Below are positions 44,680 to 54,714 of a stretch of DNA of 64,000 bases, piece by piece (positions within the stretch are counted from its first letter, which is position 1; every line of letters starts with the position of its first letter). This stretch comes from Aldrovandia affinis. Its lineage: Eukaryota > Chordata > Actinopteri > Notacanthiformes > Halosauridae. The stretch covers positions 158,694-222,693 of the forward strand of contig JAINUG010000321.1 in NCBI GenBank assembly GCA_029706075.1. Reading direction: 5' to 3'. The position numbers were made by a program, and so were the translations under genes. Below the pieces are notes generated by a model that was not told where the DNA came from, did not search any database, and was given only the letters and a program-made list of their open reading frames with translations.

Positions 44680-45001
44680 GACTATAAGTGCTCATTACCA
44701 GTTTGATAATAAGCGGCTCATTAAATCGTTGGCTAGTTAGCACACTAGCATATATAGCTAGCTGGCTATAAACAGTGAAGAGTTGCATTCAATTCGCTAG
44801 TGAGCTACACTACTTTTTCAGGGGATCTATGCGTTAACAAGCATTAGGCTAGTATAACAAGCTAGTGCTAGCTAGCGAGTTCAGCTAGCAAAGGAAGCTA
44901 GCTAGCTTGGCTAGCAGGCTTTGTTTGCGCAAGCCAGTGTCAGTATAGGCCTACATATAACTTGTCAGCTGACAAGCTAGCATTGAAGGTGATGTACATT
45001 T
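44680..45001. repeat. GCTAGC-rich spacer
   Basis: No gene. Dense TAGCTAGC/GCTAGC words (AGCTAGTGCTAGCTAGCGAG, GAAGCTAGCTAGCTTGGCTA) and a short palindrome ACTTGTCAGCTGACAAG at 44959-44975. Confidence 0.6.
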
Positions 45002-46008
45002 ACATTACATTTTAAGCATTTAGCAGATGCTCATATCCAGAGCGACTTACAAGATGTGCATAATTACATGGTAGGAACAATCATAGTACACGCAAGAGAT
45101 CAGTGCAGTAATATAGTGATAGACATCATTGCAGGTAGCTGCGTACCATACCTGTAACACTGGGGAGGAAAAGGTTGGTACTTAAAAAAAATATTAAGTG
45201 GAGTAAGCAGGGGTATACAGTGTAGAGCAAGTAAACAGTGGTGACGACAGATTGACTAGATGGACAGTGTTCAGTGGTAGTGGAGTCTGAAGAGGTGGGT
45301 TTTGAGTCTCTTGCGGAAGATTGCAAGTGATTCCGCGGTCCTGACTGATTGCTGAAGGTCGTTCCACCAGTGAGGGGTCAGGACAGAGAAGAGGCGAGAC
45401 CGCGAGGAGCGGCTGCCAGGCGCCCGGAGGGATGGGCCAGTCAGTTTGCCAGAGGAGGCAGAGTGGAGGGGTCTGGCTGGGGTGTAGAGAGTGATGAGTG
45501 ACTGGAGGTATGGGGGAGCAGTACCTCTAGCCGCTTGAAAAGCAAGCACCAGTGATTTGAATCTGATGCGTGCTGCGATGAGGAGCCAGTGCAGAGAGGA
45601 GAGTAGAGGGGTGATGTGGGTAAACCTCGGCTGGTTGAACACCAGAAGAGTGGCAACATTCTAGACCAGTTGCAGTGGCTTGATGGCACAGGCCGGTAGG
45701 CCTGCCAACAGGGAATTGCAGTAGTCCAGACGTGAGATCACCAGGGCCTTGACCAGGAGTTGTGTGGCCTCTAGGGTGAGGAACGGTTGGATCCTCTGGA
45801 TGTTGTGGAGGGAGAATCGGCAGGTCCGAGTGATCACTGCAATGTGGCCCGAGAAGCACAGCTGGTTGTCCAGGGTCACTCCAAGACTCCTGGCAGACTG
45901 GTACGGAAACACTATGGAGCCTTCAACGGTGATTGACGCATTAATCATCGGGGAGTCCTTCGCTGGGAGGAAGAGCAGCTCTGTCTTCCCCAGCTCTGTC
46001 TTCTGATA
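45002..46008 (-). mobile_element. L2-B LINE copy 3, 5'-truncated
   Basis: 3' end at about 45002 (ACATTTTAAGCATTTAGCAG, hairpin slightly changed). The RT C-terminal half is in one frame from 46029 to 45271 with a single TAG at 45661-45663 (KPLQLV-stop, where other copies have Gln). Motifs: LGKTELLFLPAKDSP, ARSLGVTLDNQLCFSGHIA, SRLDYCNSLLAGLPA and FRKRLKTHLFRLHYH. It is truncated at LGKTELLF, where CAGCTCTGTCTTC is duplicated at the junction. Confidence 0.9.
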
Positions 46009-46029
46009 TGAATCAGAGTGTCCATGCAT

Positions 46030-46640
46030 TCGAATTATAAATCAAACTTTATTTGTATAGCACCTTTCTTTCAAATTTGCAATATAAAGCTTGCTTAACA
46101 TTGCAAAAAAACTGAATAAAAACCAAGACACATCAAATGTAAAAGCAAAAGTTGGGTTTGAAGAAATCAGGATAAAAGTGCCAGTCATGATTACTGACCC
46201 TATTCGGGCCATACCGGTTCCACGGCCTATGAATCCAGGTCCAAACACAGTACACCATCCAAAAAAACCACTCAAACTCTCTCTCTCTCTCTAAATCCGG
46301 GCTGGTCAAAAGATGTCATGGTTTTCTCTCTCCTTTCCACGTTAACAACACACTCACAAACACTTTCCTACTCCTTTCAATGTGTGATCTGAATCAGCCC
46401 CTTATATAGCCCCTTATATAGGCTTCCACATGACCTTCAGCTGGTAGTTAGTCCCAATCCCTTGATTCTGTTCAGGTGTTGGACTGGGGCCTGCTGGGAA
46501 ATGCAGTCTTTCTGGCTCCCCTGTGTTGAAGGACCTGGTAGCCATTTCCTTGTGCAGCCCCTTGGGCACAGTATCTATTTTAGAAAGTACAACAGCAGCA
46601 GGTGGCAGCCTCACAAGACAAAATCAATGCTGTCCAGAAT
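46030..46640 (-). mobile_element. Unclassified retroelement with LINE-type tail
   Basis: Minus strand: a TATA-like TATATAAGGGGC occurs twice in a row near 46400-46425, followed by about 350 bp ending GAAAGGTGCTATACAAATAA and AGTTTGATT, the generic L2/CR1-group 3' end. The frame 46275-46042 lacks known motifs. It could be a LINE-mobilised non-autonomous element or a truncated LINE. Confidence 0.5.
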
Positions 46641-46945
46641 CATTACCAGGAGCTTTTGGTAAGAAATGAGCCATTTGGCCAGTTCATTGTCATCAATAAT
46701 GTAGAATATTGTGGTGTATGATTATATGTGTATATATACATATATATATTATATGTGTGTGTGTGTCAAGCTTCAGCTCTTTCTCTGAAACCTCAGTTTG
46801 AGGAGATGATTTAGAAATTTAGACCAGTTCATTATCAGAATTCCATCATGAATAGTGACTGGCATGGAATCAAATACAAGGTTGAAATAGCATGCTTGTG
46901 ATAATTCTGAATTTATATAGTTACACAACTTAATATGTGAAACAG
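46641..46945. other. Unannotated region with TA/TG simple sequence
   Basis: Contains alternating TATA and (TG)n at about 46722-46767; otherwise no signal. Confidence 0.5.
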
Positions 46946-47066
46946 GAATCTTTCAATGACCTGGAGGCCCAAAATGTCAGATTAAAACAGGACGTTACAG
47001 CCTCAGAAGAGAGTCAGGTCCCTGGTGGATGTGTTGGGGGACATCAATAAGTCATACAAGACCCAG
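46946..47066 (+). pseudogene. Possible coiled-coil exon 1 with 1-base frame disruption
   Basis: Bounded by an acceptor-like GTGAAACAG and a canonical donor CCAG|GTGAGT. The first half reads ESFNDLEAQNVRLKQDVTAS in one frame, the second half RSLVDVLGDINKSYKTQ in the next; 121 bp is one more than a multiple of three, so a single-base change near 47010 would account for both. The heptad-like spacing suggests a coiled coil. It may pair with 47167-47253 on the same strand. Gene unidentified. Confidence 0.45.
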
Positions 47067-47166
47067 GTGAGTCCAACCAGTGCTGACACAGTGCTTTCAA
47101 AAAAATGTTTTGTGTTCAAACATACTTGGGAGCATGCTTAATGTGTCATACGCTTGCCCTTTTTAG

Positions 47167-47253
47167 ACAAGGAAGAATAAAAAGAAACAAAAACAGATTC
47201 AAGAGCTGGAAAAGTCTGTAGCCTCTTTCACAAAGGAGAACGAGGAGCTGAAG
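47167..47253 (+). CDS. Possible coiled-coil exon 2
   Basis: An 87-bp open segment between a T-rich acceptor (GCCCTTTTTAG) and a weak donor (GAAG|GTCAGA), encoding TRKNKKKQKQIQELEKSVAS and ending ENEELK: a basic start followed by a strong heptad pattern. It is phase 0 on both sides and compatible with the exon end at 47066. It might belong to a host gene on the plus strand, opposite to the PRDM9-like exons; I cannot name it. Confidence 0.45.
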
Positions 47254-47375
47254 GTCAGAAGCTGAATTTGACATTTTGTCCAGTTCATTAACATAAACAA
47301 CGCCAAATATTCTGGTGTAGATGCATCTCGGAGAATAAGCTTGCCTCATAGAGACTTTGTGTGGGGAGGGTAAAT

Positions 47376-47460
47376 CAAAATAAATAGAGGGTGTAATTGG
47401 CTACTAAATTAGGAGAAAAACTGGAAAAAAATCTGAAACAAATTTAAATTAAAAATTAAT
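47376..47460 (+). repeat. SINE tail fragment
   Basis: GGGTGTAATTGGCTACTAAA and following GGAGAAAAACTGG match the tail of the tRNA-Glu-like SINE at about 48145-48205. Confidence 0.7.
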
Positions 47461-47583
47461 AAAAATTGGCACTTCCAACTCGAACTGTGCTGTTTAACTT
47501 ATCCAGCTACACTTTTAAGATGGAAAGACAGATATTGCCCTGTTGACTATTCCTCTGTGGGTGGTGCTGTATATTTTCTGTAC

Positions 47584-47718
47584 CGGGGGGCCTTCTCTCC
47601 ATGCTAGGGCGCCACTCCTCATCTTCAGAGTTGCTGTCTTCAGCAGGACACGTTCTCACCAGCATCGCTCGCCTGGCCCTGCCTCGCCTCATGAAAGCTG
47701 GAGTGGGGGAGGTAAGCC
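47584..47718 (-). CDS. prdm9: PRDM9-like exon following the KRAB-related exon
   Basis: Minus-strand exon with acceptor GTTGTCTCAG and donor-like CCCG|GTACAG; 135 bp, phase 1 in and phase 1 out. Joined to the exon at 50687-50801 it reads through without a stop: MARGLTSPTPAFMRRGRARR, then an acidic segment ending EDSNSEDEEWRPSMERRP. The order (basic AFMRR patch, then acidic SDEEW-type motif) matches the segment between KRAB and SSXRD in vertebrate PRDM9, a histone methyltransferase that sets meiotic recombination sites. No SSXRD, SET or zinc-finger exon is visible farther left, where only transposons occur, so the gene is partial here or its other exons lie outside. A pseudogene is possible. 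Confidence 0.68.
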
Positions 47719-47824
47719 CTGAGACAACGGGGAAATGGAGAGAATTACGGGTCAGAAATACATTCACAGCTTGCTACTGTATGTGATTGGTGTTTGCAAA
47801 CTGCATTTAACATTTTTACAAATG

Positions 47825-48205
47825 CCGGCCTCCCGGATGGTCTAGTGGTTACAACATTTGATGCTGGCCACTGCGACTGGGATTCGATTCCACCGGCTGC
47901 GCCAGAGTCGGCTCTGGCCAAGAGTGACACCGGGGGCGGCAATTGGCTGTCCGCCCCAGGGAGGGGGGAGGGAAGCTGATAGGATGTTCGCTGCGCACAG
48001 GAGTGGCTATGTAGTACCGGAGTTACGGTTGACAGCCTGGAGAGTGCCGTGGCGGAGGAGATGGTACTTTGCCTTTGTCACTACCGGTCACAGGGCTATG
48101 GCAGCTAACTCACTGTATGAGGGAGGATTGCCATGAAAAACAGAAGGTGTAATTGGCTACTAAATTGGGAGAAAATGGGAGAAAATCTGAAAAAAATCTA
48201 ATAAT
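47825..48205 (+). mobile_element. tRNA-Glu-like SINE
   Basis: Head GGATGGTCTAGTGGTTACAA and GGGATTCGATTCC resemble A and B boxes of a tRNA-Glu-type promoter. A GC-rich body follows (GGCTGTCCGCCCCAGGGAGG), then the tail TGTAATTGGCTACTAAATTG and repeated GGGAGAAAAT. A body-only relative is at 60725-60985 and a tail-only piece at 47376. Confidence 0.8.
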
Positions 48206-49578
48206 TTTACAAATGCCGTTATTGAGAGTATACAACACAACATACAACGTCCTGTTTAAAAGACAAATTAAAGTTAGTCTGATTTTAGGACTTCTAAAAT
48301 AATAATTAGCCAAGCTGAATATTCATACCAGTCATTCATTGCTAATCTGGATATCAGTCATAAATTCTGAGGGAAATATTTTCCTCTGATCAAAATGATG
48401 TGAACTCTACAGCAGCCGAGTTTGCATTGTTTTAGTATTTAGGAGTTTTTCGAAGATCATTAACAATGTAATTATTTTATGCCAACTTGTGTGACAACAT
48501 GTTACTGGCTATACTTACTATACAATTAAGTATAGAAAATAAACATTTCTCAAAAAATGCTGTTCATGTAACAAATTGTGTCACAAATGCTATGCATCCC
48601 TGCGCAGCATGTTTCCCACCAAGTTGGGCTTCTTGTAATGTTGTTGTGCTGGTAAATATGACCTTGTGTAGGCCATCATATCTTTGACATATTCCTTGGA
48701 TGTTTTGACAGTATTTAAAAATGTTACTTAAACAGATAAATGTGCCGTCTGACAGCACTAGCAATCCACTATTCGGTCATGTTTAATGGGTCCTGGAGAG
48801 AGGGCACAAAGAATGGCATAATCGCACTAGCATATTAACCAGGTCCTTCAGGTCTGAGGGGGAAAGGGTTGGCATTGTCCACATTTAGACTTTTCGCTCT
48901 CTGTGAATATACAAACACTAGCATAAGAATAATTCCATATGATAAAATAATAGCCCTATTAATGTATGTGTGTGTATGTATATATACACATGTAGCCAGT
49001 AGGACTGATAGACATCTGCTGCCCCGATATCCAGTCCCCGCCGGGAATACATTTTTAAATTCACGTGAGGTCAGATTCCTCCGGAACTGCCAAACTATCG
49101 TGGGACACGAGTGTGTCCGTCTGGCTGCGTCGTTGGAAGAATTAGCTGGTAGGTAGGATTGTAATATTGTCATTTTAATTGTCTGGTAGGCTATTTAGCG
49201 CTCTGCTGCGGTATTGTGTTAATGGGTTGAAATGCCTCGCTGCTGCAGTGTAGTAGCTGAATCAGAGCCTTCCCAACGCGCCCAAACAGGAAACTTCACT
49301 GCTCGCTAAGCAAGTCATGGTACGTGTTTTAATTATTACCAAAGTCTAATGTAACCATGTCTGATTCACCATCAAACGAATCTAGCGTTCAGGCATTGTT
49401 ACGGCAGTAGACGTTAAGTGCGGTGGGTTTTGATGTAGAACATTTTTATCAGTGGCGCTTATTGTATGAACACACGAGCTAAAGCATGCACGGCTATGGT
49501 GTGCGAATCACGCTTCAGCTTTGGGATAGTGTGTTGTGTTCTATGGGCATGTATTTGGGTAGGTGGGTAAGTAGGAGA
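48206..49578. other. Unannotated region
   Basis: No supported gene. 49000-49155 has an open plus frame (LLPRYPVPAGNTFLNS) preceded by TGTAG and ending near a GTAG, but nothing identifies it. CG-containing sequence at 49020-49320 might mark a regulatory island. Confidence 0.35.
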
Positions 49579-50520
49579 GTATACCTATTTTTTATTATTT
49601 ACCTGCTATACCACTACAGCATCTGGTTTTGCCATCTGCATTGGATTAGACCAACTAACGGCTGCTTACTGGGAACAGTAAAATGGGAAGGTATGCTAAG
49701 TGTATAGTATTTGTGTTAAGTGTATCTGCTTTGTCTGATATCATGTGTTGCATGTGCTAGGAACTGAAGTAAGCAGGGGAGTGTATGCTAATGTTATAGT
49801 ATTTGTATCCAGTGCATCTATCTTGTCTGAACTGAACATCATGTTTGCTTGTACTAGGAACGGAAATGAACAGGAGACTTAAAACCTGTACTTTGTCATA
49901 GGCAACAGCTCAACTGCAAGCGACCACTGTTTTCCCATCTAATTGTTAGTATTACTATGCTGTGAGTGCAAACATTCTACCATTACCGGTGGTGTATTCC
50001 CATTCATGTATAAGTGTGCCCGATACCAGCTGTGCCCTGCTTAGGTTTGTTTTGTTGATTTTCCGGTTATATTATATGGAGGCTTAGGCCCTTCTTTTCT
50101 GGCCTACGGGGGTAGTAGGCCCTTACCCGTGTGGGCTCCTAGGTCCTTAGGCCGACTGGAGCAGGTTATAATAGCGACTGGCGCTTTCCTCTGCCCATTC
50201 CCTACTTTTCAGCACATCCTGGAGTGCCGTGTAATTTGTGTGAAGTGCAACAATACTTTGCTGTGTTTGGTGTGCATCTTGAGGGCCTCTAGTGTTCCCC
50301 CTCTCTCCCATAGCCTCTGCACCCTCCTAGGTAGGGGAAGAGAAGGGTCAGTCGCGCTTCTGCACCTCCTCCCTATGTTGGTCGAACCCACCGAGACTCG
50401 GTCAAGGCTCCCCCTTAGCCCGTGCCTCCTTAATCTCCCTGGAGTTAGAACCCCCTCAGTGGGGAACCCATTAGACCACGACTCGAAGGGTCTCTCTTCC
50501 CTTATTAGAGAGTGGCGTAA
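49579..50520 (+). repeat. Unclassified dispersed repeat, copy 2
   Basis: Same family and orientation as 13026-13930. In this copy a segment of about 110 bp (TATGCTAA-GT-ATAGTATTTGTG through the CTAGGAAC-GAA words) is present twice in a row at about 49690-49870, while the other copy has it once. The 180-codon frame at 50129-50671 crosses this repeat and simple sequence and is not credible as a gene. Confidence 0.7.
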
Positions 50521-50557
50521 TCTTTCCCGCTTTACTAAAGCTTACTGCTTCTACTTG

Positions 50558-50598
50558 TTACATACATATATATATATATATATACAGTATATATATGT
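50558..50598. repeat. (TA)n microsatellite
   Basis: Alternating TA with one CAG interruption. Confidence 0.95.
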
Positions 50599-50686
50599 TC
50601 ATAAGGTGTACTTTTGGCTGATTTGGCTTCTAAATGTCCATCAAACCTGGCAATACTGTTGCACGGTGTAACATAAAGAGCTGTAC

Positions 50687-50801
50687 CTCTGGCCATGGCC
50701 TCATGGTTCCTCTTGATGTTCTTGTAGCGCACTTTCTCACATTTCTGCAGGCTGGTCCACTCAGTCTTAGAGAAGTACACGCTGAGCTTCTCCAGGTTCT
50801 C
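50687..50801 (-). CDS. prdm9: PRDM9-like KRAB-related exon
   Basis: Minus strand, acceptor CCCCTGTTCCAG, donor CAGAG|GTACAG, 115 bp, phase 0 in and phase 1 out. It encodes ENLEKLSVYFSKTEW and then EKVRYKNIKRNHEAMARG. The YFSKxEW plus KVRYKNxKRN pairing is the signature of the KRAB-related domain of PRDM9 and its relatives, which recruits partner proteins in meiosis. The next exon (47718-47584) joins in frame about 3 kb away, across an intron that contains the dispersed repeat and a SINE. Its 5' exon is not identified; MGHGKGEKK at 50929 is a possible but weak start. Fish often lack the KRAB part, so its presence is informative. Confidence 0.72.
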
Positions 50802-51127
50802 CTGGAACAGGGGCGTACCACAGGTGGATTATACACTATAACACCCTTACAGTAACACAGAAAAAAGATAGCAAGTCTACGCCAGGTAATTTCAACAGGT
50901 GTTTTCTTTTCACCTTTGCCGTGACCCATATGGCGCGGGCGCAGGGAAACGCAGCCTCCTAAAATTTCATATTTAAGATTTTTTACAATTTCTTAAAGCC
51001 TCCGATTGGCAGTCTTAAATGGCAGTGACTGACAATTTGTTTGAAAGTTGACTAATATTGAAGACAGCTTAGGTAGCTAACCTATGTTGTGAGAGTTTAC
51101 ACAAGGAGAGACTTCTCATTGGTGGGA
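50802..51127. other. Unannotated region
   Basis: May hold the upstream intron or first exon of the PRDM9-like gene. No clear splice-bounded exon seen. Confidence 0.35.
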
Positions 51128-51285
51128 CCACTGTTTGGCTCAGTATGTAGAGCATGGTGTTGGCAACGCTTAGGTTGTGGGTTTGATTCCCATTTGGATC
51201 ACATATACTTAAAAATGTATGCATTCACTACTGTAAGTCGCTTTGGATAAAAGCGTCTACTAAATTATATATATATATATAAAAT
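51128..51285 (+). mobile_element. tRNA-headed SINE with L2-type tail
   Basis: TTTGGCTCAGTATGTAGAGC (A box), GGTTGTGGGTTTGATTCCC (B box), tail GTCGCTTTGGATAAAAGCG, then (TA)n. Same family as 43098-43271. Confidence 0.9.
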
Positions 51286-51422
51286 GATTCCCACCCCCTC
51301 TTCTAGCCTCTTCAATCATCCGTTTTTCACCACATAAATTGCAATCAACTGTAATTTGTGAGGTGAGTACTCCACCTGGATGAATGCCGTTTATTGCAAA
51401 TTTGTTTCATTTAAATCTAGAG

Positions 51423-51853
51423 CAGGGTTTCTCAAACTTTTTTGCTCCACGACCCCATTTCATGGGTCGGAAAAAATCGCGACCCCATACATAAATGAAA
51501 ATTCGCGACCCCATACATAAATCGCGACCCCATCAAGTTGAATGGCAATGGCATCAAGAAAAAGCTGAGACCAGTTCATTTATTTCATGGACCGGGGTTG
51601 GTTAAGAGGAAAATGATTTGCGCCCGGAATTTACACCCGGTGCATGAAACCGGTCCATGCCCTAATTGTATTTTTTTTTTTTCGTCTTCTGAAAATCTGC
51701 GCCTCGGAATTTTGCGCCCGGTTCCACAACGCCTGCTTGGCACAGGGAAGGAAAACTGTTCTCCTATGGTTTTTTACATTTATTTTTGGCGACCCCACCA
51801 TGAACCTTTGGCGACCCCAAGTGGGGTCGCGACCCATAGTTTGAGAACCGCTG
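51423..51853. mobile_element. hAT-type miniature element (MITE) 1
   Basis: Ends CAGGGTTTCTCAAACTTT and, inverted, CAGCGGTTCTCAAACTATGG. A perfect 8-bp target duplication ATCTAGAG lies at 51415-51422 and 51854-51861. It contains GCGACCCCA repeats and one copy of the GCTGAGACCAGTTCATTTAT block that is triplicated in the element at 55087. No transposase. Confidence 0.93.
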
Positions 51854-51861
51854 ATCTAGAG

Positions 51862-52646
51862 TACCAGACAGATCATTTTTGCAATATTAACTTTACTGTT
51901 TTTGCATTTCTCACACCACATAGCTCAGTGGAGCTGGAAAATGTTGCTTGGCACAATAACTAACTTCCAGTTGAAGAATTTCAAAATAAATGTTACGTAA
52001 ACACAATTACTTCTGAAATATTGTATAGTTTCTCTGGTTATTACTACAAAAATGTTGTCAAATACTGTATAAAGATGAGAAAAGTATATCTGAGGACTAA
52101 AAGCACAGAAGCTTCGATAGACTGTAAACATCAAGAAACATTATGGTGCATGACGTCATCACGTCATGCGCATGGGGTGTCGTCACATTTTCAGGTTCCT
52201 CAGCAACAGCAGTATTCGGATCGTTCTGGTGAAAACAGTTGGCTGGTAACAAGGGTACACAGGCAAACTGTTCATTCGAAATTCATAATTTCCCTGGTGT
52301 TCCTGTAGCCAAGACGATTACTTCAATATTGTGCTGGCAGCATTATAACCTTTTAATACTTCATATGCTCCGTCATTTCCAATGTACAATTTCTGCCACC
52401 ATTGTATGTCAAATGGTGCCATCCGCCATTATTTTAAAGCACTTGTCAATGGGACAAAAATATACTATATATGGGTCAATGACATGACATGCATATTTTT
52501 GTGTCCGAGTTCATTATTTCCATTTAAAAATAAATTAATCAATTCAAGTCATATATGATTTTATTATATAAAACATGTTTAGTTTGAATCAATTTTCAGT
52601 ACATTCAAATAATATATATTACTTTGTGTTTTGGCATCTCAAACCC
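51862..52646. other. Unannotated region
   Basis: AT-rich; short frames only, no recognisable element ends. Confidence 0.4.
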
Positions 52647-54708
52647 CCAAAATGTCAGGTGGCGCAACCGTCCGAGCAAAGGAACAGATTAAGAAAACTG
52701 TAAAAAGTGCTATTTTAATAATAATAACTTACTGTGGCATGATTTTATGTTTGAAACCTTTCAAATAAACACAATTTTACAAATAACAATAGTTTTAAAG
52801 CTATTGAGATAATTGAGGAACTTTTGTCCGGCAATTTGTGCTTTTCAAATGTCAGGGTGGCACAACCGTAAACATGGGACTTTTATTTTTAAGTCAAGAG
52901 GCTATTGCAGCAGCCAGATGTTGCATCATCCAGAGGACCCTATCTGACATCCATGGCTGACTGAAAAGGTTTGCGGAGCTCTCTCAAATATTGATAAAAA
53001 TAGCTACGTTCACCTCATAGGTAGGATGGTACACTTTCCATGTCAGGTGGTACAACCAATGTAAAACTAGAAAAATGTTATTTTATCATAAAACTACTTA
53101 TTCTGTTTTAAATGATTTGTATGCTATTGCTAGCATAGGTCAAAGCTAATGCAGGTGTCCAAGTAGAAGCCTGTTTAATTTGAAATCAGTTGCAGGGTCA
53201 TTCCACGAATCCGGTCCGATTTGGACTTTTCATATTATTTTAATATTTATCATATTTTCATATTTTTTACCAAGAGGTATTACTTTTCTGAACACTCCAC
53301 AAGATTAAGAACATATTTAACTTCCAGAAAAATATATTTTCCCATCTCAGGCATGAAATCCCTATTATTATTGGTCATTATTGTATGATATGGGCACCAC
53401 TATTCTTCAACCCTGTTATGGACACTCTGGAAGCTCTCTGAATAAGATTACAACATGTATTTGTGATAAAGTCAACATGTATGTGGGATAAGAATGTTGA
53501 AAAAGTTCAATAATTCATTTAACTAATTGGATAACTTCAAAACCAGTGTTAAAATCACAACCCTGTCACAATCTCTACATGTTTGATCGTAACGGGTTGA
53601 GTGTAACGGGGTTGAGATTTTTGCACAAAATGGCTGCTACTCCACATGTGGTGAATACCAGGAGAGCACACATGGCATGCATGAGATTAAGAAATCATCT
53701 ATATTTTTTAAATAACAAAGATCATTTTCACAAGTAATAGTTTTCTATCTTTTTTTCATGTAACGGGGTTGAGTCATTATGCTTGACTACCATAATATTA
53801 CATGATAAATGACTCAAAATATAGTAAAATAAGGTAGCTACTTGCCTGTTTCTGATGTTATGTTTTTCAAAAGACTTCAATGTTGTCACTTCCTGTTGTA
53901 CATGCTTATAGGGATCGAACCATTATTTCTGTGGGGGGAGAATGCTCCATGTAACGGGGTTGAGGGGTTACTGAGGGACAGAACTAAATAATGTTATTTT
54001 AATGAATAATTATTCATTTATTTTGAAATAAATCATTACCAGCATAAAAGCACAAATAGATGTTTATGTTCATAGAAAAAGTATGGACTTTTTACTAATT
54101 TTGTTCGTCATATCCCAAATTCATTTTCATGGAAGGCCACGAGGACATGTCAAAATACATGGTGTCAACTGAAAAAAACAACATAATGCATAATTTAAAA
54201 ATAACATTTATGCAATGTTTTTACACTTTATTAAAGGGGACATTTCAACTGAAATAAAAAGCTTTTCAAAATACATTTTGGTGACTGAATAGATAAAAGA
54301 CACTTAAAAACATCAGAGGGACTCAAATCGGACCGGATTGGTAGAATGACTCTGCAAAAGTCAGATGGTGCAACCTGTAAGTCAGGTGGCAAACCGTAAG
54401 GAATGCCACTATATGAAATAAATAATGTTATTTAAAGCTGAAAGATGCTCTAAAATGTTTATTCGTTTCAAGTTAAATATGTTATACACGTTGGATGTTA
54501 AAAATACTAAATAACTGACCCTTAGAATGCAGTAATCTTAAATTATTGTTAATATAATAATCAACCCCCAAAAAACAAATCTGTAAGGCACTATAGACAC
54601 TCTAATAGATACTTGACCAAGATTTCACTTCAAATAAATAAATAATAAATAATAGGAAAATATAAATAATTTTACAAATATTCGGTTGCGCCACCTGACA
54701 TTTTTTGG
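52647..54708. mobile_element. Unclassified inverted-repeat element with reiterated motif
   Basis: The termini are inverted: CCAAAATGTCAGGTGGCGC on the left, and the complement of CCAAAAAATGTCAGGTGGCG on the right at 54708. The core GTCAGGTGGCGCAACCG or close variants also occur inside at about 52851, 53042, 54360 and 54381, all in left-end orientation. There is no coding sequence. It hosts a second inverted-repeat element at 53190-54357. I found no convincing target duplication and cannot place it in a superfamily. Confidence 0.65.
53190..54357. mobile_element. Nested inverted-repeat element
   Basis: The first 36 bp (53190-53225, TTGCAGGGTCATTCCACG...) are the near-complement of the last 36 (54322-54357; inverted it starts TTGCAGAGTCATTCTACC), sharing AATCCGGTCCGATTTG. 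Internally TAACGGGGTTGAG occurs at about 53605, 53761 and 53952, with a shorter variant at 53590. Non-coding, about 1.17 kb. Likely a non-autonomous DNA transposon; superfamily unknown. Confidence 0.68.
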
Positions 54709-54714
54709 TCAGTC

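Noticed and set aside
50129..50671. 180-codon open frame
   Set aside because: It covers an unclassified repeat and a (TA)n tract, ends in Tyr-Ile repeats, and the paralogous copy at 13.5 kb does not keep it open.
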